This document shows positions 9,165 through 17,672 of a stretch of DNA of 64,000 bases, piece by piece. The stretch covers positions 1,736,001 through 1,800,000 of the forward strand of contig NZ_CP139286.1 of the NCBI RefSeq assembly GCF_034067285.1, written 5' to 3'. Below the pieces are notes generated by a model. That model saw only the letters and a program-made list of their open reading frames with translations. It was not told where the DNA came from and made no database searches. Position 1 is the stretch's first letter. Every line of letters starts with the position of its first letter. This DNA is from Acinetobacter pittii (GTDB lineage: Bacteria; Pseudomonadota; Gammaproteobacteria; Pseudomonadales; Moraxellaceae). The position numbers and the translations under genes are program-made.

Positions 9165-10040
9165 TTAAATGATTCCAGACGTTTTAAAGTTTTGAACATT
9201 TAACATATCTATTGGATTCATCATTTTACCGTCGTGTTCAACAAATCCAACAAATGTTGTGCTCATATTCCAGCCTAGTAAGCCTTTTAGCTCATCTGGA
9301 AAGTTTTTAACTGTTTCAGATGATAGAGATAAATAATGGTTTTCTTCTTGACGAAGGAAACCGAGATCATACGACATTGTTAAACCGATACGCGGTTCTT
9401 GACTTACATTCGCTCCACCGCCATGGTAGGTAGAACCAATCCATATTAAAGCATCTCCAGCCTTCATTTCGGCCGCTATCGTTTCATCTTCTTTAGGTAC
9501 TCTTTGGTCATCCCATAAATGACTTGCAGGGATAACACGTGTAGCACCATTTTCTTCAGTAAAATCAGTCACGGCAAACATGATTTGTACTCTAGCTTCA
9601 CGCCCATAAACTGGATGTCGCCACATCCATACAGTATCGTCACGATGTAAAGGTTGAGCTTTTTGACCGGGCCAAATTTGAATTGCTTGTGTCACACCCA
9701 CTTGGATGTCTGGACACAATTCAATTTTATTTTCACCACTCCAAGCATGTAGAGGAGTTTGAAGAATCGCTTTTGCAGTGTCTAAAAATACTGGGTTCAT
9801 GGCAACTAACGGCATTTGCGGCAAGCGGGCAAATAAACGACTCATTCGGCGGGTCTTAGTACCTGCAAAATAATCATCTTCTCCGTCAGGAATTAATTCT
9901 AATTGCTTTGAGAGTGCCTCATAAATATCTTTGGTAATTTCATCATTTAAAAAATTTTCAATGATGACCCCACCATCTCTTTTAATAATCGAAACGATCT
10001 CATCGATTTGTGTATCTTTGCTTAATTTAACGAGTGACAT
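9165..10040 (-). CDS. Phytanoyl-CoA dioxygenase (PhyH) family protein
   Basis: This is an Fe(II)/2-oxoglutarate oxygenase-type protein of 291 residues. The iron-binding facial triad is visible as His132-x-Asp134 (QPLHRDDTVW) and His206 (STYHGGGAN), with Arg217 (QEPRIGLTM) placed to bind the 2-oxoglutarate carboxylate. Such enzymes hydroxylate lipids or small molecules; the substrate here is unknown. It is the last gene of a probable three-gene operon with the hydrolase (46-base gap) and the flavin monooxygenase, which suggests a step in breakdown of a hydrophobic compound. The start is supported by AAGGAAA eight bases upstream. Confidence 0.8.
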   Translation of the reverse strand: MSLVKLSKDTQIDEIVSIIKRDGGVIIENFLNDEITKDIYEALSKQLELIPDGEDDYFAGTKTRRMSRLFARLPQMPLVAMNPVFLDTAKAILQTPLHAWSGENKIELCPDIQVGVTQAIQIWPGQKAQPLHRDDTVWMWRHPVYGREARVQIMFAVTDFTEENGATRVIPASHLWDDQRVPKEDETIAAEMKAGDALIWIGSTYHGGGANVSQEPRIGLTMSYDLGFLRQEENHYLSLSSETVKNFPDELKGLLGWNMSTTFVGFVEHDGKMMNPIDMLNVQNFKTSGII

Positions 10041-10086
10041 AAGATTTCCTTATCCTTTCTGATTAAGAATATTTCAAATAAATTTA

Positions 10087-11010
10087 TTAGCTTTTAGGCC
10101 TATTTGTTTTAGGGGCAAATAACTGCTTTAAAAATTCAATTTGGTCATTTAGTATCTTGCCGTGCCAAGATTCTGTATAGAAATCAAAATGATCAATAGG
10201 GTATTCCAATAGTTTAGAAGGCCCTTGAATTAGGCTTGCCGTTTTTCGAGCTGGGTTAGGTGGCGCAATTTGGTCATTAGAGCCGACTTGTACCAAAGTA
10301 GGACACTTAACATTTTTTGCAAAAGTAACTGGTCGGTTGTATGAGACTTCCAGAGCTGCACGAGCACAGACTTCATTACGCCAAGTTGGACCTGCCATTG
10401 CGGTATAACTTTCTTCAGCGCCCGGTGTACTAATCATGGCAGCAGTACCAGGTTGTCCAACAATTGGTATGAGATGTGGAGGACGTTGAGCTATGGCATG
10501 AATCAAATCTTTGATGCCATGGCCTATAGCCGTCGTGATCTGTTTTATTCCACCATATTGGAAAACTTGTTTTAACGCTGCTAAACCATCTGTAGCAGGG
10601 TTCATGGAGATGACGGCTGATATTTTTGGATCTTGTGCAGCAACGACAACGACATGACCACCAGAGTAAGAGGTACCCCATAGTACAATGCGGTTTCGAT
10701 CAACAAGTGGCAAACTTCGTGCAGCTGCTATCGCTGCATGATAGTCCTCGCGTTGGTTAATATAGGATACATGTTGTCTAGGTAATCCTGCTGACTCACC
10801 AAATCCACGATAGTCAAATATAAAAGTATCAAAGCCTGCTTGGCTAAATGGCTCAGCAAAATCTAATAATCCTGTGTCTTTTGTACCACCAAAGCCTGTT
10901 GCCATAACAATGCAAGGTCGTCCTCGAGACGTCATAAACTCTTCTGAAGTTGAAGGGATATACCATGCAGAACAGGTAACTCCTTTACTTGTAAATTTAA
11001 TATTTTCCAT
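10087..11010 (-). CDS. Alpha/beta hydrolase
   Basis: The 307-residue protein has an alpha/beta-hydrolase fold. It shows an oxyanion-type segment (VMATGFGGTKD), the FDYRGFGES strand-turn typical of the family, the nucleophile elbow WGTSYSGG with Ser114, an acid in VGSNDQIAPP and a C-terminal His in PIDHFDFY. This resembles the acetyl xylan esterase/dienelactone hydrolase-like group. It sits directly downstream of a Baeyer-Villiger-type monooxygenase (71-base gap). An ester or lactone formed by that enzyme would be a natural substrate, which is inference from context. No signal peptide, so it is cytoplasmic. Confidence 0.8.
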   Translation of the reverse strand: MENIKFTSKGVTCSAWYIPSTSEEFMTSRGRPCIVMATGFGGTKDTGLLDFAEPFSQAGFDTFIFDYRGFGESAGLPRQHVSYINQREDYHAAIAAARSLPLVDRNRIVLWGTSYSGGHVVVVAAQDPKISAVISMNPATDGLAALKQVFQYGGIKQITTAIGHGIKDLIHAIAQRPPHLIPIVGQPGTAAMISTPGAEESYTAMAGPTWRNEVCARAALEVSYNRPVTFAKNVKCPTLVQVGSNDQIAPPNPARKTASLIQGPSKLLEYPIDHFDFYTESWHGKILNDQIEFLKQLFAPKTNRPKS

Positions 11011-11081
11011 CTTATTTTCCCTAATTGATTTTTTTCTCTTACTCGTACTTTAGATAAGAGGTGAAAATGCAAATCGCCGTG

Positions 11082-12617
11082 TTAAGCCTGAACTTTGATT
11101 TGTGCTGTCAGGGGTTCTTCTGTAATAAGAGTAATTTTTTTCTGGGTTTTCGGATTTGAAAACTGTAACTCTTGATCAAATACAGAGCCTTTATGAAGTC
11201 GCTCTAAATCGAATTTATAGTCGTGCTTTAATATCCATGGGCCTTCTGTTCCAGCCATTGGAAATTGGGTAATACTTCGTTGAATATATCCTGAGTTCAA
11301 GTCAACAAAAGGAACACGCTTCATATCTTTGTTGCCAATCACTGGCTTAAAAGTTTTAAAGTTATTGTCGTCCATATAATCAAGAAGGCGACAGAAGTGC
11401 TTCCATACAAGATCAACTTTTAAAGTCCATGCGAGATTGGTATAACCAAATGCGAAGGCAAAGTTGGGAACATCAGAGAGCATCATTGACTTAAAGATTG
11501 TGGTATCTGGGTAATTAATTTTTTCTCCATCCACAATTAATTGGGTTTTGCTAAATGCAACAGCATTTAAACCAGTGGCTGTAATAATGATATCTGCTTC
11601 CAGTACTTTTCCTGATTTAAGTAAAATTCCATCTTTGGTAAAACTTTCAATATGATCAGTTACCACTGAAGCTTTTCCAGAAGAAATTGCTTTAAACATA
11701 TCTCCATCTGGCACAACACATAAGCGTTCATCCCACGGATTATATTTAGGTGAAAAATGGGTTTCGATATCGAAATCTTTCGGTAAATTACGTCGTACAT
11801 CAGAAATTAAAAAAAGGCGCATTAGCTTTGGAAAACGGCGACTTAAATTGTAGACCCCACGAGTTAGGACAATGTTTTTACGGCGGATAAGATCGAAAGC
11901 ACGTTGTGGTGAGAAAACACGATTGAGCGCGTTCGCGATTGAATCTGTACTTGGTGCAGCCATCACATAACTTGGCGATCTTTGAAGCATCGTGATGTGT
12001 TCAACATCCTGAGCCATCGCAGGAATTAAGGTGACCGCTGTAGCCCCACTACCAATGACTACTACTTTTTTTCCTGAATAATTAAGATTTTCTGGCCAAT
12101 ATTGAGGATGAATGATTTGACCTTGAAACTCTTCAGTTCCTTTGAACTCAGGGGTATAACCAGCATTATAGTCATAATAACCAGTACCCATGAGTAAAAA
12201 GCGAGAGCGGAAAGTGGTTAAACTTTTTTGATCTTTACGTTTTACTTTAACTGTCCAAATGCCTTCATCAGATGAGAATTCAGCACTTGTCATATAATGG
12301 CCAAATCGAATATGAGATTCAATTTCGTTCTCTGTGATCGTTTCTTTTAAATAATTACAGATCATTTTAGCACTGCCAAAAACCCTTTTATTGGTCCAAG
12401 GCTTAAAGCCAAATGCAAAAGATTGCATGTCTGAATCTGAGCGAATGCCTGGATAACGGAACAGGCTCCATGTGCCTCCAATTTCGTCACGACCCTCTAG
12501 CATAGTGAATGTTGTATTCGGTCTATATTTTTTTAAATGGTATGCTGCACTAATACCTGAGATCCCTGCACCGATAATTAAAACATCAGTAATAGCAATT
12601 TGATCTGATGTACTCAT
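11082..12617 (-). CDS. Baeyer-Villiger-type flavin monooxygenase (AlmA-like)
   Basis: This is a FAD- and NADPH-dependent class B flavoprotein monooxygenase of about 511 residues. The first Rossmann motif is DVLIIGAGISGISAAYHL. The Baeyer-Villiger fingerprint FxGxxxHxxxWP is complete (FQGQIIHPQYWP), and the second nucleotide motif is VVVIGSGATAV. The segment LFRYPGIRSDSDM is shared with AlmA-type long-chain alkane monooxygenases of Acinetobacter, so the substrate may be a long-chain alkane or a ketone; I cannot decide. The start at 12617 (MSTSDQ) is chosen because AGAGGAAA precedes it; an upstream frame would add 13 residues. It leads a probable operon with the hydrolase and PhyH genes, divergent from a TetR regulator. 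Confidence 0.85.
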   Translation of the reverse strand: MSTSDQIAITDVLIIGAGISGISAAYHLKKYRPNTTFTMLEGRDEIGGTWSLFRYPGIRSDSDMQSFAFGFKPWTNKRVFGSAKMICNYLKETITENEIESHIRFGHYMTSAEFSSDEGIWTVKVKRKDQKSLTTFRSRFLLMGTGYYDYNAGYTPEFKGTEEFQGQIIHPQYWPENLNYSGKKVVVIGSGATAVTLIPAMAQDVEHITMLQRSPSYVMAAPSTDSIANALNRVFSPQRAFDLIRRKNIVLTRGVYNLSRRFPKLMRLFLISDVRRNLPKDFDIETHFSPKYNPWDERLCVVPDGDMFKAISSGKASVVTDHIESFTKDGILLKSGKVLEADIIITATGLNAVAFSKTQLIVDGEKINYPDTTIFKSMMLSDVPNFAFAFGYTNLAWTLKVDLVWKHFCRLLDYMDDNNFKTFKPVIGNKDMKRVPFVDLNSGYIQRSITQFPMAGTEGPWILKHDYKFDLERLHKGSVFDQELQFSNPKTQKKITLITEEPLTAQIKVQA

Positions 12618-12791
12618 ATCTTTTTCCTCTTCACACAATTTTAATAAATTGAGCATCAGTTAGATTCTCTAAGATGATGATTTTTATAATCTTCATCTTC
12701 CCTGATGAACAAAGTCCTTGAGCCAATCCACTTTCACTTCGATTTAAATCTAAGTGAGGTTTAGGTATGTGTGAATATTATTAAGCCAATA

Positions 12792-12820
12792 ATTACACAC
12801 TGTCAATGACTATGTGTAAT
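12792..12820. promoter_or_regulatory. 29-bp palindromic operator upstream of the monooxygenase operon
   Basis: ATTACACA and TGTGTAAT form the outer arms and GTCAATGAC the centre. On the minus strand the centre holds a TTGACA -35-like hexamer, so binding here should block the monooxygenase operon. In reverse orientation it matches the copy at 13744-13772 at 26 of 29 positions. It is the probable binding site of the TetR protein encoded at 13036. Confidence 0.65.
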
Positions 12821-12977
12821 TATTGCTTGCAACATAGATAGCTTAATTATTACAGTCATGTGGAGGATGATATTTTTAATTTAAGATTATGATTTTTATA
12901 AATTATATTTTATTTTTAATTAAGTGGTTTCTTCTTGTATTACGTCATTAGCATATGTGATAAGAGGGGATAAAGAC

Positions 12978-13006
12978 TTGTCGAAAGATTTTTTAATACC
13001 TACAAT
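12978..13006 (+). promoter_or_regulatory. Predicted sigma70 promoter of the TetR gene
   Basis: TTGTCG (12978-12983) and TACAAT (13001-13006) are separated by exactly 17 bases, and the second hexamer ends 29 bases before the regulator's ATG. Confidence 0.5.
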
Positions 13007-13035
13007 GACGCCATGCTAAAAGGAAATAGGACAAT

Positions 13036-13641
13036 ATGACAACCTCTCGCCGTAGACCTAAACATGATCCAAAAGAATCTGAGCGAGAAATATTAGAAGC
13101 TGCTGAACAGTTTTTAAATGAACATCATTTTCGTGACCTCAATATTGATGAGGTCATGCGACGTACAGGTTTAAAACGTCCGGCTTTTTATGTCCATTTC
13201 CGTGATAAACACGATCTTACGCTTCGTCTTGTTGAGAATATCGCTAGAGAATTGTTCAATATCACAGAACGGTGGTTGGCAGGAAATAATCTTCAAGACG
13301 ATCTAGAGCGTGCCTTAGTCGACTCTATAAATGTCTATATAAAACATGGTCGTTTATTAAGGGCCTTTGTTGAAGCAGCAAGTGGAGATGAACGTGTTGA
13401 TAGCGTCTATCGAACTATAATTCAAGACTTTATCAAGGCCGCTGCTCAACATATAAGAGCAGAACAGCAAGCAGGAAATATTAAACAAAATTTAGATGTC
13501 GACGAAACAGCGAAAGCACTGATTTGGTTGGAAGAGCGTTATCTTTCAGAAGCATTCGGGCGCTCATCTCCTGTAGAACCTGAAGTCGTTATCCGCGTAC
13601 TTCGAAATATTTGGACTTCGACACTTTACGTGAACAAATAA
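13036..13641 (+). CDS. TetR/AcrR family regulator of the monooxygenase/FadL module
   Basis: The 201-residue TetR-type regulator has its helix-turn-helix at about residues 35-60 (LNIDEVMRRTGLKRPAFYVH, then FRDKHDLTLRLV) and an all-helical ligand domain resembling the TetR_C group with a conserved LIWLEERYL segment. It lies between the minus-strand monooxygenase operon and the plus-strand FadL-like gene. Both of those promoters carry the same 29-bp palindrome, so I infer that it represses both and is induced by the hydrophobic substrate or a product. Its own promoter does not contain a full copy of that palindrome. Confidence 0.87.
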   Translation: MTTSRRRPKHDPKESEREILEAAEQFLNEHHFRDLNIDEVMRRTGLKRPAFYVHFRDKHDLTLRLVENIARELFNITERWLAGNNLQDDLERALVDSINVYIKHGRLLRAFVEAASGDERVDSVYRTIIQDFIKAAAQHIRAEQQAGNIKQNLDVDETAKALIWLEERYLSEAFGRSSPVEPEVVIRVLRNIWTSTLYVNK

Positions 13642-13743
13642 GAATTCCACCTATACGTTTAATCGATTTTAGATTTAAAAATATTTTACTTATTAGCTGA
13701 TTATATTGAACATTATAAACAAAGATAACAGATTTTCCTATTA

Positions 13744-13772
13744 ATTACACAGAGTCATTGACATAGTGTAAT
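13744..13772. promoter_or_regulatory. 29-bp palindromic operator upstream of the FadL-like gene
   Basis: This is the second copy of the palindrome, with arms ATTACAC and GTGTAAT and centre GTCATTGAC. It embeds a TTGACA -35-like hexamer (13758-13763) in the direction of the outer membrane gene. It differs from the reverse complement of the 12792-12820 copy at only three positions. Confidence 0.65.
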
Positions 13773-13884
13773 TAATTTTATAGCTTGTATTTTGTTCACT
13801 ATGATTACTGCACATAACTTTAGTGAACAAATAAATTGCTAGGTACTTAGCGATTTAACAAAAATTATAATTTAAGGATGAATA

Positions 13885-15234
13885 ATGGAAAAATCTCTAA
13901 GCAAGGATTGTGCTGACTTAAGATCACACTTAAAAAGAGTGAAAGATACTTTTGTAACTAATCCAAAGAAATATTTCTTAAGCAGCAGACTTCAGTTGAA
14001 ATCTGGCCCAATTATATTGAGCGTAATTGGTATTTGTTTTAGTAGTTATAGTCAGGCTTCTGCACTTGAACAGTCGGGCCAATCGATCTTACCTTTTTTA
14101 GAAGCTGGTAATTATGCAGAAGCAAATGCCTTCGCTGTTGATCCTTCTGTTTCTGGCGTAGTTCATGATCGTCCAGATCTTGGTAAACCTAATCAAAGCC
14201 GAGATACAGGAAATATTGGGCAAGATAATCAATTTTATACTGCCGCCTTAAAGCTACAACTCACAGACCAATTCAGCTTTGGGTTACTTTACGATCAGCC
14301 TTTTGCTGCAAAAACAGCTTATCCACTTCTTCCTAATAATAGTTATTCTGATGATGCCAGCCATGAAGGTACATCTGTAAATGTAAAAAGCCAAAATTTA
14401 AGTTTTATTTTAGGTTATTCACCTATTAAAAACTTTCAAGTGTATGGTGGACCTGTCTATCAAACTGTAGAAGGTGATGTCTCTTTCAGAGGAATGGCAT
14501 ATACCGAAGCTTTTAATGGATACAATGCTAAATTTAAAGAGAAGGGAGAGCTAGGTTGGCTATTAGGAGGAAGTTATCAAATTCCGGAAATTGCACTTAA
14601 AGCCGCTATAACTTACCGTTCAAAAATTAAATATGATTTTCAGGTAGATGAAAATATATTTGGTGAGCCACTACAATACACTGCACCTGCAAAGACAAAA
14701 GTCGAAACACCTCAATCAGTAAATATAGATTTTCAAACAGGTATTGCTGAAAAGACGCTTGCTTATATGAACCTTAGATGGGTGAATTGGAAAAAATTTA
14801 ATATTCGTCCGGCGCAATACGATGTTCTTACAGCAATGTATATGGATGCATTAACGGAAGGGGCATATAAACAAGGTATTGATTTGGATTCTTACCAAAA
14901 AGATCAATATAGTGTAACGCTTGGGTTGGGACAACAGTTAACTGACCGTTGGAGTATTGCATCTGATATTGGCTGGGATTCAGGCTCGGGGAGTCCTGCT
15001 TCAACGCTTGGACCAGTGAAAGGATACTGGTCTTTTGGACTTGGTGCTCAGTTTAATCCAGCGCCTAATTATTTTATTGCTGCTGGCGTAAAATATTTCT
15101 GGTTAGGGGATACTAAAGCTGAAGGTGGTGGCTATTATTTACCAATCGATGGTATTAAAGAATTTTCAGAGCAGGCTGAGTTTAAAAATAATCGCGCAAT
15201 TGCATATGCGTTAAAGTTTGGATATCGCTTTTAG
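13885..15234 (+). CDS. FadL/OmpP1-family outer membrane channel for hydrophobic compounds
   Basis: The 449-residue protein is predicted as an outer membrane beta-barrel of the FadL family, which takes up long-chain fatty acids, alkanes or aromatic hydrocarbons by lateral diffusion. The mature part begins with ALEQSGQSILPFLEAGNYAE, the typical FadL N-terminal plug, and ends with the barrel signature FGYRF. The signal sequence is unusual: about 40 mostly polar residues precede the hydrophobic core (GPIILSVIGICFSSYSQASA), with cleavage likely after Ala60. The ATG at 13885 is supported by AAGGA eight bases upstream, so the extension may be real. The shared operator links it to the monooxygenase operon. 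Confidence 0.85.
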   Translation: MEKSLSKDCADLRSHLKRVKDTFVTNPKKYFLSSRLQLKSGPIILSVIGICFSSYSQASALEQSGQSILPFLEAGNYAEANAFAVDPSVSGVVHDRPDLGKPNQSRDTGNIGQDNQFYTAALKLQLTDQFSFGLLYDQPFAAKTAYPLLPNNSYSDDASHEGTSVNVKSQNLSFILGYSPIKNFQVYGGPVYQTVEGDVSFRGMAYTEAFNGYNAKFKEKGELGWLLGGSYQIPEIALKAAITYRSKIKYDFQVDENIFGEPLQYTAPAKTKVETPQSVNIDFQTGIAEKTLAYMNLRWVNWKKFNIRPAQYDVLTAMYMDALTEGAYKQGIDLDSYQKDQYSVTLGLGQQLTDRWSIASDIGWDSGSGSPASTLGPVKGYWSFGLGAQFNPAPNYFIAAGVKYFWLGDTKAEGGGYYLPIDGIKEFSEQAEFKNNRAIAYALKFGYRF

Positions 15235-15291
15235 AAGAGCTATGAATAACTATTTAGTGCGATAGAGTTTTATAAATTTCTTTTTATTTAT

Positions 15292-15327
15292 CATTTCAAA
15301 TATGAAATTAATTTCATATTTGAAATG
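15292..15327 (+). terminator. Terminator of the FadL-like gene
   Basis: A perfect 16-bp stem (CATTTCAAATATGAAA at 15292-15307 pairing with 15312-15327) with a TTAA loop is followed by a T-rich run. Confidence 0.8.
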
Positions 15328-15404
15328 ATTTTTGTTTTTTTAAGTTATTGAATTTTAATATAAAAATAGTGGCATGCAATTTACTCCAATGCATATAGTT
15401 ATAA

Positions 15405-15510
15405 GGGTTTGAATTACAGGTTGTACGTTCTGAGCTAGGAGCCCAGCAAAGTACAGTAGATAAAATACCTTTACATTAAATAGAAAAGCCCACGAAAGTG
15501 GTTTTTTTTA
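15405..15510 (+). ncRNA. Weak candidate small RNA or RNA remnant
   Basis: A GC-richer stretch (about 15420-15460) within AT-rich DNA ends in a short GAAA-capped CCAC/GTGG hairpin followed by eight Ts (15490-15509), resembling a Rho-independent terminator. There is no open reading frame. A TATAGT -10-like element is near 15395 but I see no good -35. It could equally be the decayed end of a lost gene. Confidence 0.2.
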
Positions 15511-15871
15511 TGGCAGCTCATCATAAAGATGGTGAGTAGTACGGCTCACTAGGGTAAATATAAAAAGTAATGACAATTTTAGAGAAAGCTTCTTAGAGAA
15601 TTATTCTGGTCAAGATTAGAAATAGGGTTAACCTAATTTAAATAGATAACAGTGTCACAGCTTGGTAAGTTACTTAAACAGCAAATACAGTTGTGAGTAA
15701 GCTCAGAATTCAGTGCAGTAAAGAATAAAACAGCATAGCAGCAACATAGGTAGTGAAGCCTTATATAGTAGGTTTCCAAATATCTTATTTAACATAATAT
15801 ACATTATACGAACAATTATATAATTCAATAATATAGTCTTTTACTTGCTTAGTTTCCCTTTAAGAATATCC

Positions 15872-16251
15872 TAGCTCTGTAGCTCTGTAGCTCTGTAGCT
15901 CTGTAGCTCTGTAGCTCTGTAGCTCTGTAGCTCTGTAGCTCTGTAGCTCTGTAGCTCTGTAGCCTGGCTCTGTAGCTCTGTAGCTCTGTAGCTCTGTAGC
16001 TCTGTAGCTCTGTAGCTCTGTAGCTCTGTAGCTCTGTAGCTCTGTAGCTCTGTAGCTCTGTAGCTCTGTAGCTCTGTAGCTCTGTAGCTCTGTAGCTCTG
16101 TAGCTCTGTAGCTCTGTAGCTCTGTAGCTCTGTAGCTCTGTAGCTCTGTAGCTCTGTAGCTCTGTAGCTCTGTAGCTCTGTAGCTCTGTAGCTCTGTAGC
16201 TCTGTAGCTCTGTAGCTCTGTAGCTCTGTAGCTCTGTAGCTCTGTAGCTCT
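15872..16251. repeat. Tandem array of the 8-bp unit TAGCTCTG
   Basis: The array has eleven perfect copies (15872-15959), then a 13-base imperfect stretch equal to two units with three bases lost (15960-15972), then 34 perfect copies and a partial unit ending at 16251. The perfection of the copies points to recent expansion by slippage, so the length probably varies between strains. There are no unique spacers, so it is not a CRISPR. It lies in a gene-free region between the FadL-like gene and the pilus locus. Confidence 0.95.
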
Positions 16252-16887
16252 TATAAAAACTTAAATAAAAAATGATTTCTCCTGATTTTGGATACTCTAT
16301 GGCTGTTCTCCAGCTTAGGCTTCTGAAGCATAATTTGATTTGAAAATATTTGGATTGATTAAATTTTTAAAAATAGTTCAAACCTACTTAAAATGATGAA
16401 ATTTTATTTCACTATTTTTATATACCCTAATACTTAAGATAAAAATAAAAGTTATTTTGTTCTTAAATTTTGAATCCTGTTAAATTAAGAATAGTAATGT
16501 ATCTTATATTTACTTAAATAATGGTGATATGAGTCACACTTTAACTGTATTAGGTGTCTTTTTAAAAACTATGCAAGTGAATAGATATAAATTACATATT
16601 AATTAATTATTTCATAATATTATATTTCAAATGTTTTTATTTTGGTGTATTTTAAAATATATATAAATATCAGCAACTTGTATTTTTTTGGTTTTTAAGG
16701 AATATACATCTTTTATTTGCAAATTTAATTTTAAAAAATTTTAACTATTACATTATTTAAAATAATTAATGTGATTTATATCACGTGAAAATTGATAAAT
16801 TCTTGATAATTTTAAATTAATAATTGTTTTTAAAGAAAAAATATTGTATCAAATAGATATAAACTATTTTATAAATAGGTATATAAA
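16252..16887. other. Gene-free AT-rich region upstream of the fimbrial-like gene
   Basis: I find no open frame with a credible ribosome site here. The stretch is very AT-rich, with many A and T runs, which would suit H-NS-like silencing of the downstream surface genes. The stretch at 15511-15871, before the repeat array, likewise shows nothing recognisable. Confidence 0.4.
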
Positions 16888-17178
16888 ATGAAAAATAATA
16901 TTTTTAAACTTCTAGTTATGATGGTGCTTTCCACTTCCCCATTATTTTGTTATGCAAATAACACAATAATGATAAGAGGAAATATTGTTGAAGATACGTG
17001 TTCAAGAGAACATAGCGAGATAGAATGTACAGAGGTAAATAATTTAAATATTAAACTTGATAGTGAATATTTAAATAAAGATAGTCTTTTTAAATTAGCT
17101 CAACATACTGAGAAAATGGATACTAGCATTGAAAGCATAGGTTCCAATCATAAGGTTGTGCTTATCAATTATCACTAA
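16888..17178 (+). CDS. Small secreted fimbrial-subunit-like protein
   Basis: The 96-residue protein has a clear Sec signal (MKNNIFKLLVMMVLSTSPLF, cleavage probably after CYA). The first mature strand, NNTIMIRGNIVEDTCSRE, resembles the start of the major pilin encoded at 17673 (GTITINGLVTDKTCDI), including the first conserved Cys; a second Cys follows in EIECTEV. A full fimbrial subunit is about 150-180 residues, so this is either a truncated subunit or a short relative. It is separated from the pilus operon by about 490 bases and its own hairpin terminator. Resemblance is by eye, so the assignment is tentative. Confidence 0.55.
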   Translation: MKNNIFKLLVMMVLSTSPLFCYANNTIMIRGNIVEDTCSREHSEIECTEVNNLNIKLDSEYLNKDSLFKLAQHTEKMDTSIESIGSNHKVVLINYH

Positions 17179-17222
17179 CCACACTGAAGTATTTGAGCTT
17201 ATTTCAATCATAAGTTTAAATC

Positions 17223-17286
17223 AAAAGAGCAATTTGACGAGTTCATCACGACTTTTGATGAATTAATAAGAAAATTGCTCTTTTTT
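17223..17286 (+). terminator. Terminator after the small fimbrial-like gene
   Basis: An outer 13-bp stem (AAAAGAGCAATTT at 17223-17235 with 17272-17284) encloses an inner 7-bp stem (TTCATCA 17242-17248 with 17256-17262). A T-run follows to 17286. Confidence 0.7.
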
Positions 17287-17672
17287 CATCAAAAATGCCC
17301 ATTTGTATATTTTTTCTGTATACATATACACAATTTATTCTATATAATTGTATTCTAAGAATTTAAGCTTATTTTTTCACATAAATGGTTTAATTTTAGT
17401 CTATTTACCTCGTGTTCTTATGTAACTAGCTCATCTCTTTAGCTTCTCTTTTTCTGAAACAAAAAAATTATTTATAAACAGCTATATAGGCTGTTTACAG
17501 TAGCTTTTAACTACAAAACAATAGTGTGAACCAATTACTACTATGAGAAAATAATGTGATCTAGTTTGCATTTTGTTTGAAATGTGTTTAGGATTGTTAC
17601 ATTACTTTTCAAGATGTCAAACACTGGAAAAGTAAGGAATTAAACTTTTATCCAGACTTTTGAGAAAACACT
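17287..17672. other. Long leader/promoter region of the pilus operon
   Basis: There is no gene here. The region should hold the pilus promoter and a long untranslated leader. I could not fix a convincing -35/-10 pair, and I see no invertible element with inverted repeats of the fim-switch kind. Confidence 0.35.

Noticed and set aside
15872..16251. Possible CRISPR array because of dense repeats
   Set aside because: The 8-bp units are contiguous with no spacers, and no cas genes are present.
16270..16350. A short minus-strand ATG frame reading towards the repeat array
   Set aside because: The frame from the ATG near 16331 meets a TAA just before the repeats, so it does not read into the array and has no clear ribosome site.
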